DNA of 64,000 bases, taken from NCBI GenBank assembly GCA_047967505.1, contig CM106538.1; one strand, 5' to 3'. A program made the translations under genes and the position numbers. Below are positions 10,238 to 21,867 of the stretch, piece by piece (the stretch's first letter is position 1; every line of letters begins with the position of its first letter). The notes below the pieces were generated by a model. The model made no database searches. It had not been told where the DNA came from and worked only from the letters and a program-made list of their open reading frames with translations. The stretch comes from Dipteris shenzhenensis (Eukaryota; Polypodiophyta; Polypodiopsida; Gleicheniales).

Positions 10238-11612
10238 CTAGGTTGAGGTGCATGCAAAGTATTGTCACCATCGGATATGCTTTGCATGGCCGATCACGCA
10301 TTATACACCATTTTTCCCCTAGTGATATGCACATCCGTAGAAAAACATGCCCTTAGAGGTGTTATCTGACCAAGTACTTATCGGATGGGTGCGCCTCTTT
10401 GATAACATTTCAATACCACCTAGGTTGAGGCATAGGAAAAGTTTTGTGCCCATCGGATATCCTTTGCATGGTCGATCGAGCATTAAATACCATTTTTACC
10501 TTAGTGTCATGCACATCCGTAAAAAAACACGCTGCTAGGTGCGTTATCCGATCAAGTACTTATGTGATGGGAATGCCACTTTGCATGTAAGTCAATTCCA
10601 CATACTTGAAGGTGTGTGCAAAGTATTGTGCCCATCGGATATGCTTTGCATTGTCGATCAAGCATAAAACACCGTTTTTGCCTTAGTGTCATGCACAACC
10701 ATATAAAAACACGGCCCTAGGTGTGATATTCAAACAAGTACTTATCGGATGGGGGCTCCACTTTGCACACAAGTCTGTTTCCACTAGGTTGAGATGCGTG
10801 CAAAGTATTGTCACCATCGGATATCCTTTGCATGGTCGATCACGCATTATACAACGTTTTTCCCGTAGTGATATGCACATCCGCAAAAAAACACGCCCTT
10901 AGGTATGTTATCTGACCAAGTACTTATCAGATGGGTGTGCCTCTTTGAGAACATTTCAATACCACCTAGGTTAAGGTGTAGGAAAAGTATTGTGCCCATC
11001 GGATATGCTTTGCATGGTCGATCGAGCATTAAATACCATTTTTGCCTTAGTGTCATGCACATCCGTAAAAAAACACACTGCTAGGTGTGTTATCCGATTA
11101 AGTACTTATGTGATGGGAATGCCACTTTGCATGTAATTCAATTCCACCTAGTTTAAGGTGTGTGCAAAGTATTGTTCCCATCGGATATGCTTTGCATTGT
11201 GGATCAAGCATAAAACACCGTTTTTGCCTTAGTGTAATGCACAACCATAAAAAAACACGGTCCTAGGTGTGTTATTCAAACAAGTACTTATCAACTGGGG
11301 GATCCACTTTGCACACAAGTATCTTTCAACTAGTTTGAGGTGCATGCAAAGTATTGTCACCATTGGATATGATTTGCATGGCCGATCACGCATTATACAT
11401 CGTTTTTCCCCTAGTGATATGCACATCTGCAAAAAAACTCGCCCTTAGGTGTGTTATCTGACCAAGTACTTATCGGATGGGTGTGCCTCTTTGAGAACAT
11501 TTCAATACCACCTAGCTTGAGGTGTAGGAAAAGTGTTGTGCCCATCAGATATCCTTTCCATGGTCGATCGAGCATTAAATACTATTTTTGCTCTAGTGTC
11601 ATGCACTTGGGT
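10205..11612. repeat. Satellite array 2 with trimeric higher-order repeat
   Basis: Monomers start near 10211 (B), 10394 (C), 10576 (A), 10758 (B), 10940 (C), 11122 (A), 11304 (B) and 11486 (C), each ~182 bp. A units carry GAATGCCACTTTGCATGTAA, B units GGGGCTCCACTTTGCACACA, C units GTGCCTCTTTGAGAACATTT. Like types resemble each other more than neighbours do, so the true period is three monomers (~546 bp). The last C unit breaks off at GTCATGCACTTGGG near 11600. Confidence 0.9.
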
Positions 11613-11649
11613 GTATTTCTTGAATTAAAGATGCATTTCAAACATTAAG

Positions 11650-12665
11650 GCTATGTCTGAGAAACAACTAGGATGTTACATAAAATGCCTCAGAACATAT
11701 GGAGGGGAGAGCACCTCTGAATTGAGTTTGATGCATATATACAAGATTATAAAGAGAAAAGATAGGGTAAGTTTTGAGATAGCAAGAGATATGATGAATA
11801 AGAAACATATGCCATTGTATTATTGGGCTGAGGTAATATATACAACAATCCATATTATGAAAAGGATGTCTATCACAGTCACAACTTACATGACAATATA
11901 TCAAAAGTTGTGGGGGAGGAAGCTGAATTACCATTGGTTACTAGTCCAAGTGCTGACAAGAGTGTAGGGAAGTATTTACCACCACCACATGCATGAAAAA
12001 TGGCACAAAATGAGACAAAACCACAAGTGTGGAGATCAAAGAGTATCACACATCTAGTTGATATATTGACTTACAAAGGTTTCATTCGGATGTATTTTTG
12101 TTACATGGTTTCTAGAGTACATGTTGAGACTCAAAGAAGCAATTGGAAACAAGGGTTGGGAACATGTTATGGATGAGGAGATGGCTTCCCTCATTAACAA
12201 TAAGATATGGGATTTTTTCAAGCTGGCATAGGAAAAGAAAACTGTAGTTTGCAAGTGGGTGTACAATGTGAAATGAAAAGTGGATTGTGGCATAGAAAGG
12301 TTATGCATAGGCATAAGGTTTTGACTACAAAGAAACATTTAGTCCTATGGCAAATATGGGTATTGAGCATACTATGATTGTATTAGCATCCATTTATGGC
12401 TGGAAATTATGGTGGATGTGAAGGATGCCTTTTTTAATGGAACACTAAAAGAGAAAGTCCTAGGGATACATGCATCCAAAGTACCCGGACTATGTTTGCA
12501 AGTTCAAGAAAGCACTCTATGGATTGAAGTAGGCACCTAGAGCTTGGTGTAAGAAAATCACGAGATTTCTTTAGGATGTTGGGTTCAATCTATCAAATGC
12601 TGATTACTCCCTTTATGTGCCACACATGAAAGATGGAGTGGTGATAATAGTGATTTATGTTGACA
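11650..12665 (+). pseudogene. Ty1/copia pol fragment (integrase end and reverse transcriptase)
   Basis: Readable pieces in several frames match copia polyprotein order. An integrase C-terminal part shows MNKKHMPLYYWAEVIYTTIH near 11790-11850. Next come the start of the reverse transcriptase (WEHVMDEEMASLINNKIW near 12160, then CKWVYNVK), MVDVKDAFFNGTLKEKV near 12410, and VIIVIYVDN near 12645, where the expected YVDD has lost its second aspartate. Stops and frameshifts are frequent. The piece starts just after the satellite array and is cut at 12665 by the next element. Confidence 0.8.
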
Positions 12666-14220
12666 ATTCCTCAATTTTCAAGCCTGGTGCCACATCATCA
12701 CTGAGTCCCTTAATTATCAAACAGGCGATGAAGTGATGCAAGTCGCAAAGCCTGAGGAACTCATGCCGTGGGTTTGCACACCCAAAAGTTTGCAAGCAAA
12801 CATCAATTGGATAAAGACCTATGGCTGAGCCTCCAATCTCAAGGGCACCTTGCAGCATTCGAGTCCACCATCTATAACCCCCTAGGCATAATAATCCTCT
12901 TCAATAGGGTGCTACAAGCTCTCAAGACTCGCTTGAGTCCTTGGTGGAGTAATTTTGAAACAATTCATGTAGCATACCCTAAGGAAGTCACCAAGGAAGA
13001 ATTCCAAGAAGCCATCACCCTCTTTAATGCTACCCTCCCTATCAAAATTCCGCCACCACCTCCTCTGGATCCCGCCCAACCCACCCAACAAGCCACCTAA
13101 CCCCCCTCCCTCGGACAACATTGCCCGAGTATTCCTCCAATGCCTCTAACACCATCACCGCATAGCACGGGACCTCCCCATCCATCTCCTCTGCCACTCT
13201 AGTCGACCTTCCTGACACAGCCTTCACCATGCTGCTCAAGGTAGCCAATTTTGTATAGGAAGCCGATGCAACAATGCCAAAAGGCACAACAGAGCCGGAG
13301 CCCATGCCCATTGCAAATGCTCCACCATCCCCACCTGCTTCCCCCCCTGAAGATGTCCAATGGCACCCAGACTTGCAGTCCTTTCAGGAGTTGCCAAACA
13401 GTGTGCTAATGCATCATTGGAAGTGCCAGCTCGAGGGCTCCCACCTCCATCTCTATGAAATTCTAGAGGTGTGCCCCCTCACACAATTCATCATGCAATC
13501 CTTCGACGACTAGTGACACATGCATCCAAAGTGCACAAGAGGAGGATACAGCCTTGCCCCTGACGCTCCAGTCCCAACAACCGATGTAGATGCCGGCGGT
13601 CTACAGCCACAATGGCGACTCCCCTTCTTGAAGTTGGAGAAATTTTGGTGCTACTACCACAATGCACACATTGATCGTTGAGTTCACCCACTGTATATGC
13701 TAATGGAACGACGATGGACTTGGGCTAAATTCATAGAACTCCAGTAGAAGGATCCAAATGTGTTGTACAACTTTCCAAAGTACAACTTCCCCAAAGAGAT
13801 GACTTAAGAGGGATTTTGCTTCTGCCTCTAGTAATTCAATGGCACATACGGCTCAGTTCCAGATCCTATCATCGTAGCAGCGGTACATTTCAACTGCCTC
13901 CTCCTCTTACTCCTCCGTGATCTCCCTGTGCAGAGTCACCCCATCGTCTCCATAATCTGGACAACCAGATTGTCTTCAATCCCGACATCGGTCATATGCA
14001 ATTCCAAGACCTCTGCCTCTACCTCCATGTCCACAATCTCCATGGACATCACATCTGCACATACGAGGATATGAACGCCACCCATTTTTGGAAGTATCGC
14101 TCGCCTCACTCCATGATAACTGGACCACTACGCAATCCTAGAGATAGTCCTCACCACCAACCTCCTCCAGCAAGACTGACCCGACCCGAGGACAGATCAA
14201 CAACAACAGGAAAGGGGGCA
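12666..14220 (+). pseudogene. Decayed internal region of unclassified LTR retrotransposon, copy 2
   Basis: The right part (13347-14220) matches 6645-7528; the left part is present only here. A 110-codon frame from 12768 reads QSQGHLAAFESTIYNPLG and ends in a proline-rich PIKIPPPPPLDPAQPTQQ segment, consistent with a gag-like or disordered protein. A second frame at 13274-13513 has a proline-rich start and the MHHWKCQLEGSHLHLYEI segment. Further pieces carry WCYYHNAH (near 13650) and LYLHVHNLHGHHICTYED (near 14010). It ends at the polypurine tract GGAAAGGGGGCA. No catalytic pol motif is visible. Confidence 0.55.
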
Positions 14221-15453
14221 TGTTAACATTGACAAAGTACAGTCGTCAAACACAAGGTAATTGGTGATTAGAGGTGATCAAGCCACATGATCTACTTCAT
14301 CGGCGGATAAGCTCAGGGAGTTTGACCCCCAAATACCCTCCAAATACCCCAAGGCCAGTGATTGTAAGCAATGTGCACATGGAAGGAGTACATCTCAAAC
14401 TCAGGGAGTTTGATCCCCAAATACCCGAATTCCATGGATTCCAAGCACATGTTGTATGTTCCAGTTAACACCCCAAGACCAAAGAGTACAAGCAGCGTGC
14501 ACATTTCAGGTCTACATCCATGAAAATAGCCATGAAAGGAGTACATCTCAAACTAGGCAGTTTGATCCCCAAATATCCTGAGGCAAAAGTGTCCAGGCAA
14601 CGTGCAGAGGTTATACGTCCCAGCTGCAAGCTTCTTGTTAAGTGTCTCGCGGGAGTTAAGCCTCGCCACTCTAGGTTTTGAGCCGCATTCACGAGGTTCA
14701 AGCCCTAAATGGCTTAAGGTGTGAGGGCGCTTAGGGAGTTTGAGCCCCAAATCGAGGCTAACACAAGTGCTATTTGGAAACTTAGGACCACCTCCTAATT
14801 CCAGGATTGTCCCAAGTGCTTTAATATGGTTAACACAAGTGCTATTTCAGCTAGTAGGGGAGAGATGGAAAGAATAGTAATATGCCTTGGAACCCTATGG
14901 GCCCAAGATCCTTTGGTTATAAAGAGAAGGAGAGTGCTAAAACGGAAAATGGTTGGCCCTCCCTTTAAAAGGTGACTTGTATAAAAGGCCAAAGTGTTGA
15001 CTTTGGTATTCATTGTTGTTTGCACAAGTTTGAATACAATCTCCCTCTTCTCTTCCAAGAGAGTGTTTTGGGTGTTCTCTTGTTTCCATTGTAGTGCCCT
15101 TGTGGTTGCCACTCCATCCCCCTTCACTCTCCTCTTCCCTTCTCCTTCTCCCTCCCTTCTCCCCTCTTTCCCTTCCCTCTTTCTTGTGTGGAACCACATT
15201 GCAACAATCTAGAGGCCGCTTAAGTGACACTTGCAGATGACTAGTGCCTTGCATCGCTCTCACAAGAAGTATCTCGGAGTGAAGGCTCCATCGGCATATC
15301 TTCAACATCCCCATGACACGTGAGTCACCACTAAGACCCACCATAAGTCTTTTTGTTAGATAATGCACTAAAATTGTTTCATCAAATTGTATTAGATCTT
15401 AAAGTAACATCATTTTACCAACTATCAATTTGTGGATAGAATGCTATGCGCAA
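14221..15453 (+). mobile_element. LTR-like end, copy 2
   Basis: Begins TGTTAACA after a polypurine tract and matches 7529-8744 through ATGCTATGCGCAA. TATAAAAGGCC lies at 14980. The four U3 repeats of the GGGAGTTTGA-type motif are at about 14316, 14403, 14555 and 14732. After the shared part the flanks of the two copies differ completely. Confidence 0.65.
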
Positions 15454-16069
15454 CAAGTATTCTAGAAATGTATATCAGTACACAACTTATCCATGAGGGC
15501 AATTTCATTACTTATGTGGAAGTCAATTCATAAAAAATTATGTCAACCAATGGACTCGAGGGAGCATATCATCTAGAGGTGCTTAAACAATGCAACAAAA
15601 TTTTAAAAAATGGAATTCATCGATGTGTGGACATGCTTGATTTGTAGTATGTAGGAGTCCTTGTTGAGATATGGTGCCATGAGCACATAATTAGAGGCTA
15701 AGTTATGGTATAGGAAAGAATTAAAGTAGCCACCCTAGGATGTGCACTACAGGATGTGGAGATGTGGATGAAGGATATCCACAAGGAGAGATGTGGATCA
15801 GAGGATCCCACTTGTGTTGACTATTCAAAGGGCACTCTCTATAGAAGAGGCCTATCAAGAGGCCTATCATGTATTGTTGATATAGCACATTGGGGAATAG
15901 ATTGAGGTGGCAACACACATGATCCACAACTTGGTACTCACTCTAGTTGCATCAGTAGTAGACTCATTTGGGCATCCTCATCCCAAAGAGGTGGGCAAGC
16001 CATGAAGTTTCCCTTGGACTACTGCTAGGGTTGAGGTCATCAATTTGTGGGGGGGAATGAAGGACAAAT
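15454..16069. other. Probable 3' internal remnant of an LTR element
   Basis: No clear frame survives. The block leads into TTTGTGGGGGGGAATGAAG at 16044, a polypurine-like tract just left of an LTR-like TGATGTAATGG. Its position suggests the degraded end of a plus-strand retrotransposon, but no protein motif confirms it. Confidence 0.35.
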
Positions 16070-16353
16070 TGATGTAATGGGATCTAGAGTCCTAAGGTCT
16101 AAGGTTGTGAGTGTGTGAACACATGGTGTGCCTGGATAGGTGTCAGTAGGTGTGATTGAGTGAATCTAGGTGTGTGGTGTGTGATTGAGAGAATCATGGA
16201 ACTGATCAAGAGATTTGTGGATCAAGATGCTCTAGTGAGCTCATATGTGATGTCACTGTTGGATGTAACTGGAGCCTATATATTGGGCCTGTCTCTCTTG
16301 AATAAACTCTCTCTTTTTGCTTCACTTGCTCAATCCTTCTTGCAACTCCAACA
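16070..16353 (+). mobile_element. Short LTR (284 bp), probably copia-type
   Basis: Starts TGATGTAATGGG after a G-rich polypurine tract and ends CTCCAACA. Inside are CCTATATATTGGGCC (TATA-like, ~16271), AATAAA-containing TTGAATAAACTCTC (~16300) and a pyrimidine-rich end, the usual LTR order. No second copy was found in the window. Confidence 0.55.
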
Positions 16354-16382
16354 CTAGATTCTTGGCCAATGATTGTGTCTAT

Positions 16383-16550
16383 TGATAAAAATAGTATATT
16401 GTTGTTGTCTTTGATTCATCAAAGTCATCTATTTCTGACAATAGTCTTCTAAGCCTTATAGCCTCACATGCACCTGTACTGAGTGCTCTATATTTTGCTT
16501 CAGTTGTAGACAAAGATACAGTTGGTTGTTTGTTTTTGACAACCATAATC
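16383..16550 (-). pseudogene. Copia RNase H segment
   Basis: The minus strand reads VVKNKQPTVSLSTTEAKYRA and then LSTGACEAIRLRRLLSEID, matching the SSTEAEY block of copia RNase H. The conserved glutamate of EAEY is a lysine here, so activity is unlikely. This is the C-terminal end of the polyprotein. Confidence 0.8.
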
Positions 16551-16586
16551 TAGCACCTTGACCAAGAAAAAATGCAACCTTGTCTC

Positions 16587-16870
16587 ATGATCTCCGGCAT
16601 AGTCACTCTATCATAGTATCCATGCAACCTTGGATGACTTCCTCTGTATTCTATTCCAAACTGTCTTTAACTCTTATGTATATCAAGACTCTTTTGGTTG
16701 CATTTTAGTGAGATTGGATTTGCCATAATGATCTCCGGCATAGTCACTATCATAGTATCCATGCAACCTTGGATGACTTCCTCTGTATTCTATTCCAAAC
16801 TGTCTTGTAACTCTTATGTATATCAAGACTCTTTTGGTTGCATTCTAGTGAGACTAGATTTGCCATAAAC
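16587..16870. repeat. 142-bp tandem duplication inside copia pol
   Basis: GATCTCCGGCATAGTCACT through GATTTGCCATAA occurs at ~16588 and again at ~16730, with a 3-base gap difference in CTCTATCATAG versus CTATCATAG. It lies between RNase H and reverse transcriptase and disrupts the frame. Confidence 0.85.
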
Positions 16871-17107
16871 TATGCAAGTCAACTTATTGCATAATAAATA
16901 TATGGTCGTGTGATAGTCAGATATATAAGAGATCCTATGAGCTATTGGTAATACCTATCATTGATAGTAGGTTTTTCTGAACCTTTTGTAAGTTTCAAAA
17001 TCTATTCCATGGTAGTGGCTACAATCTTTGCAATCTACCATATAAAACTTCTTTAAGAGACTGTCAACATATGTTAGCTAACTCGTGAAGGTGCTATCTG
17101 AGTCTCT

Positions 17108-17693
17108 CTAGAACTCAATACCAATACAATAGTGCATAAGTCCAAGATCTTTCATGTCAAACTCTGCAGTAGATAATTCTTGTTTCAACTTTTTGATGAA
17201 GCTATCATTGTTTTCGGTCACAATCAGATCATCTACATACAAAAGTGCAATAGTGATGTCTTTCCCTTGAACTTTGTAGTAGAGAGTATGATCTGTATTG
17301 GATTTCATGTATCCTAGATTACCAAAATGCTTGTCAAATTGCTATACAAAATTTTTTGTGCTTGCTTTAAGCCATAGAGACTTTTCTTGAGATGGCAACC
17401 TGATTCTCTTTTCTTGGTTCAACATAACCTATTGGTTGTTGCATGTATTATTGTGCAAATCCTTTTGCAACTAGTCTAGATTTGTATCTTTTAATGCTTC
17501 CATCTAGATTGTACTTCACTTTGTAAACCCATTTGTTTGCTATGGCCTTCTTTCCTAATGGAAGGTTGCATAATTCCCAAGTATTATTCTTGTACAAAGC
17601 TTCCATTTCTTCATTCATAGCAGTTTGCCATTCTGGCTTGTTAACTGCATCTTTGAAGTACACTAGCTCTTCTATGGTCATGATGGTAGTCAT
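17108..17693 (-). pseudogene. Copia reverse transcriptase
   Basis: The N-terminal block at 17693-17448 shows EWQTAMNEEMEALYKNNTWE, then KKAIANKWVYKVKYNLDG and RYKSRLVAKGFAQ, the start of RVT_2. The catalytic block at 17308-17108 shows ALLYVDDLIVTENN with both aspartates kept and DLGLMHYCIGIEF. The ~140 bases between them have stops, and the MDVKTAFLNG block is not readable. The gene is broken. Confidence 0.85.
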
Positions 17694-18068
17694 AAGAGCC
17701 TAATTGGTGGTTTCAACCTAAATTGTTTTGTCTTTCTGAGCATATGTCAATATGGCTAGTGGTATGCTTTCCCTAGTAGACCATCTGAGTTGCTGTTGCT
17801 TCTGTAGGTGATTGAGTAATCTGTGTGTCTATCTCCTATGTATTTGAGGTTTTCCATTTTGATTCGTCATCAAAGATTACATCTCTAGAGATAATGACAT
17901 TCTAATTGATGGGATCATACAACTTGTATGCTTTGTTTTCTTCACTGTAGCCAACCATAATGCATTTATGTGATTGTGCATCCAATTTTTTGCCGATGAT
18001 CATAGTGTATGTGGGCATATGCTATGCAACCAAATATGTGAAGATGCCCAATGCGTGGCTTGTTAGAT

Positions 18069-18737
18069 ATGCTCAATGCCCCACCCTCCTGGTAACCACC
18101 AGTGGTCCAAGGTGCTCAAGTTGTAAGGCCCCCATATGAGGAGAAGCCATGTGTGAGCCTGGGACACTGGATGGATCCTGACTTGCATGTCAGATGAGGT
18201 CTATCAATGAGAGTGTTGATGGTAGAAAGGTGATTGTGTGGGAGCCCCTTATTCTTGTTGGGGTTTGGGGCTAGTTGGCCCCTAGCTGGGGGGTCCCAAG
18301 GGAGTTGGTGGTCCCCCTTGGTGGGGTTTCGAGGGCGGGAGCCCCCGAGGCGACGGTATAGGGAATATTCCTTGAATATTCCATGGACAACTAGTCGATT
18401 CCACTAACTAGGTTGACTGGTCGGCTCCACCGACTAGGTCGACTAGTCAACTCCATCGACTACATTGATCCGACTACCACCCTCATAGCTATAAAGAGGC
18501 GACCTCCCCAGTCCATTGTATTAGATTAGTTCAGATCAGATAAGATCTTCCAACTAGTAGCTCTTCACCTAGTATCTATCTAGATCGCCATCTAAGCTCC
18601 ACTATGGGAGTGGACGGGTGGACGGAGCCATCATCTATACTACATCAGTATTGAAGGAAAAGTTTGTTCCTCTCCAATTTGCTATGTACTCTCTATTCTT
18701 TATTCAGTTTCTGTTCCACTGCACCATGTAATTTAAC
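18069..18737 (+). mobile_element. Solo-LTR-like insertion in the copia element
   Basis: The copia reading ends at PRIGHLHIFGC on one side and AFTRHKPC on the other. The intervening DNA contains GGCCCCCATATGAGGAGAAG, GGTCGACTAGTC-type repeats, a TATA box (GCTATAAAGAGGCG, ~18488) and a purine/pyrimidine leader. A related unit lies inverted at 60340-60930. The exact ends and target duplication are uncertain. Confidence 0.55.
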
Positions 18738-19065
18738 ATGGCTTGTGTCTAGTGAATGCTTCATAAGGTGTCATACCCTGAATTGGTTTGATTGGAAGTG
18801 GATTAAGCAAGTAGTTTACTGTGGCAATTTCTTCTACCCAATACTGGTTTGGAAGATACTTCTCAATGAGCATTACTCTAGCATTGTCTACTAAAGCACC
18901 GTTCTTCCTTTCAGCTCTTGCATTTTGCTGAGGAGTATCTGCACAAGTGAATCGTCTTTGAATGCCATTACTTCTGCTGAAGTTCATGAATGCTAAAGAT
19001 GTGTATTCACCTCCTCTTTCTGATCTCATGACTTTGATCTTTTTGCCTGTTTGGTTCTCAACCAT
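18738..19065 (-). pseudogene. Copia integrase core
   Basis: The minus frame reads IKVMRSERGGEYTSLAFMNF, then GIQRRFTCADTPQQNARAER and VMLIEKYLPNQYWVEEIATV, matching the second half of the rve catalytic core. The expected RSDRGGEY is RSERGGEY here, replacing the catalytic aspartate. The E of ARAERKN is kept. The frame stops at the solo-LTR insertion. Confidence 0.85.
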
Positions 19066-19238
19066 CGCTTTGAATCCTTGAAATCTAGCTTTTGTTTATC
19101 GAAGCAACATGCTTCGCAAACTTTTCCAAGAAACTAAAGTTTTGGAATCCCAATTGCCATATTTTGATTTTTGATTTCTATCAAGCTTTTGAAACTGACA
19201 TGTCCATATCTCTTGTGCCATACTACAAAAAGTGGCTT

Positions 19239-19493
19239 CTATTGCGGTTGAGATGACATGGCATGCAAATTTGGTAGTACTGAAGTTAGCATTATGAACA
19301 AGAGTCCTTCATTGACTGGTTTTCCTACTAGCTGATATTCTCTAGATTTATCTCTGATAGTGCATTCATCTCCATTGAATATTCCTCGGTAGTTGTGTTC
19401 CGTCATTTTCCCAACTAATAAGAGGTTCTTGCTGAGCTTTGGAACATAGAGTACATCTTTCACCAATCCTTTCATACCATTGAAATTGTTCAT
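19239..19493 (-). pseudogene. Copia protease-to-integrase linker
   Basis: LVKDVLYVPKLSKNLLLVGK is the conserved segment after the copia protease (usually VLHVPGLSKNLLSV). The frame continues through HNYRGIFNGDECTIRD and stops before the integrase zinc finger, which is not readable. Confidence 0.8.
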
Positions 19494-19849
19494 AGGGACA
19501 ATGCCATTCTCTTGAATTGAACTCAGTGTATTATTTGCCGTGTAGATGATATTCTTCTATCCTTCTAATGGTTTCATCTCTATGAACCATTCCTGATACT
19601 TTGTCATATGAGATGATGCATCGATGTCAATGTACCAAGGATCTTGATCTGGTTGATCGACTTGATAACTGCATTCCCCTCTTGAATTGCAGTATATGTC
19701 AAGATATACTATTTCAATCTTCTACATATCCTCACTTGCAAGAAACATATTCTTAGGTTCATTGGCATAATGATTGTGACTTGAATGTCCACCGCGATGA
19801 TTTCCTATTTCTCAAAAATTGCCTTGATTACTGCTGGATGGACCCTTTA

Positions 19850-20250
19850 GTCATACTAGTTCTTGCGGCAATCTCTTTCATAGTGTCCAAACTTATAGCA
19901 ATAATTGCATTGAATGTTTAACATGGATGCATTCCTTCATCCTTGGAATCTTCCTCAATTGGAATGATTTCCTCTTGGTTGTTGATGCTAATGCTGTTGA
20001 GATGTTGATGCTGACTTTGCTGATGATGACCACTTTGCTAAAATGATGTTCCTCACTTGGAAGTTTGCACCACAGAGCGCAATTCGACCCATCCTTATGG
20101 CCATTTTTAAGATAGTATTGGCAATCTTTTCCACACCAAGATTTTGTTCCCATGCACTCAGCCTTTAAATCCAATTGTTTAACTGCTAGTTCTTGTTGTT
20201 TCTTTGCTAGATTTGCACCAATATTTGGGCTACAACAATGGGCTCTAGTG
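19850..20250 (-). pseudogene. Copia gag C-terminal part with zinc knuckle
   Basis: The minus strand at ~19915-19870 reads CNYCYKFGHYERDCRKN, a CX2CX4HX4C zinc knuckle, followed by a stop. Upstream gag sequence to ~20250 is present only as short frames. In an intact element this protein packages the RNA in the cytoplasmic particle. Confidence 0.75.
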
Positions 20251-20312
20251 CAACTTGGTTTGCACTAGTTGCCAAGAAATTTGGAGCTCATGGAGCTAAA
20301 TTCATATGATTT

Positions 20313-20513
20313 TTTATTTTAAAAAAGAATACTCCACTTAGTTCTCATTTGTGTACAATGTTAGTCACTTTATGTGCAATAGTATTCCTTGAAGCACTAG
20401 ATTCACTTGCATGACTGCAAATCCTTGCCAACACCCATGGAAACAAATATCAACTTGATCTTACAATAATTATCCATACAATCACTCTACCAAATACTTT
20501 ATTAATAGAATTT
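20313..20513. repeat. ~200-bp direct repeat, left copy
   Basis: Sequence from ATTTTTTATTTTAAAAAAGA to TTTATTAATAG is repeated at 21868-22068 with a few mismatches and small indels. It lacks TG...CA ends, so it is not called an LTR. Confidence 0.8.
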
Positions 20514-21867
20514 GCTACCCTTTTTGCTTTTTGTAAATATGAATTGCTGTAATTTCCTAGACAAGACCCAACATCTGAGCCAAATGTTAAGAAAATTTGT
20601 TGCTTTATGCGAGTTCTCAATATTAGATTTGTTCCAATAATATTTGCATTCTACTAGTGGCTAATGCTAAAACTTATTAAATCTCGGTCACACATGACCA
20701 AATCTTGCCACACACTATTTATGGAGTATAATTACTTCAAGATTATGAATAGAGAAAATAGATATCAAAGAGAATACAAAACACACAAATCAGAGACAAA
20801 GTTGACCACACACATGGTACATTCTTGCATTGCTGAACAAAACAACTTTCAAGAAATTCATAAGAACTTATAAGAATTGCATCTAATAAGTTATGAAATA
20901 CATCATCTTCAAGTTACAAGATAAATAACAATAACAAGAAAGCCTCATCAACAAAACTATGTATTCAAATTACAACTGTTGGAAAGATATGAATTCTGCA
21001 ATCATTGCTTAGTATTATGAAGATAACTCTCTCACAAAAAAATCCAATCATGAGATCCCCAATTCGAGATACCATCCAAAACGCATATGAAAGCTAGGAG
21101 GCACACCTTACAGGTGGTGACTCTCCATGTCTGTAACTATGTAAGACATAATTTATGGGTTTTATTTGAATACTAGATGCATAGTTAGCCTATGTATCCC
21201 CGATGCACCTAGTCGCTAGGAATTTGGAGCTTGACTTGAACCCACCTAATGTTTATGGTATCATTCTGGGGAAATAAAAACCATCTTCATGTTGGAACCC
21301 ACATGAAATCTTTCTTTATGAGGTGGGCGACCGTACTTGGCCCTTTCTTTTGTTGGTTTCTCTGTCTTGATGGTCCTAGTTTCTGTATGGTTTTGGGTAG
21401 CTGAGTGGCCAGAACCTTAGGCATCCTTAGGGCCACAGGGGCCAACACTTTGGGGGGCAGATTTTCCACTGATTTTGTTATCTTCTTCTTGGCTTCCTCA
21501 TGTAGAAGGAGTATTGAGGTGCAACCTCCATAGATGAGTATGACCATGCATCGATGCCTGTCGATCTAGAAATATGTTTGCCAACACCATCCTCTTCCTA
21601 GTATCACATGCTCCTCGATCAAGCCTAGGTAAAACATAAAGGCGTGCTCGCACAACATAGTTATTCACTAAGGTGTTGATCATTATGTATCCCCCCATGG
21701 GCATGTAGATATTTTCCATTTACAACACATATCTCTTCAAGATGAGAGACAAGAGGTACCTATGGAAGTTTCTTAAATTTAGGCCTCTTTTTTGCATGCT
21801 GTTTTTTTGTACATAAAGATACCTTGCGAGATATGTTTTTATTATGATATTAAAGAATGCTCAAATT
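20514..21867. other. Region between the 200-bp direct repeats
   Basis: AT-rich, no supported gene. Minus frames at 21287-21547 and 21498-21719 read LPPKVLAPVALRMPKVLATQ and MENIYMPMGGYIMINTLVNN. They overlap in different frames and could be one frameshifted reading of about 145 codons, but the protein is not recognised. Confidence 0.4.

Larger units (their letters stand above)
16380..20250 (-). mobile_element. Decayed Ty1/copia retrotransposon
   Basis: On the minus strand the order is gag zinc knuckle (~19915), protease/pre-integrase (~19490), integrase (~19065), reverse transcriptase (~17690-17108) and RNase H (~16550). Integrase before reverse transcriptase is diagnostic of copia. No frame is intact across domains. 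A ~670-bp solo-LTR-like unit interrupts the integrase/reverse transcriptase spacer, and a 142-bp tandem duplication lies in the RNase H-proximal part. Flanking LTRs could not be paired with confidence. Confidence 0.85.

Noticed and set aside
10205-11612. CRISPR-like regular array
   Set aside because: The whole ~182-bp unit repeats with no unique spacers, and the context is eukaryotic.
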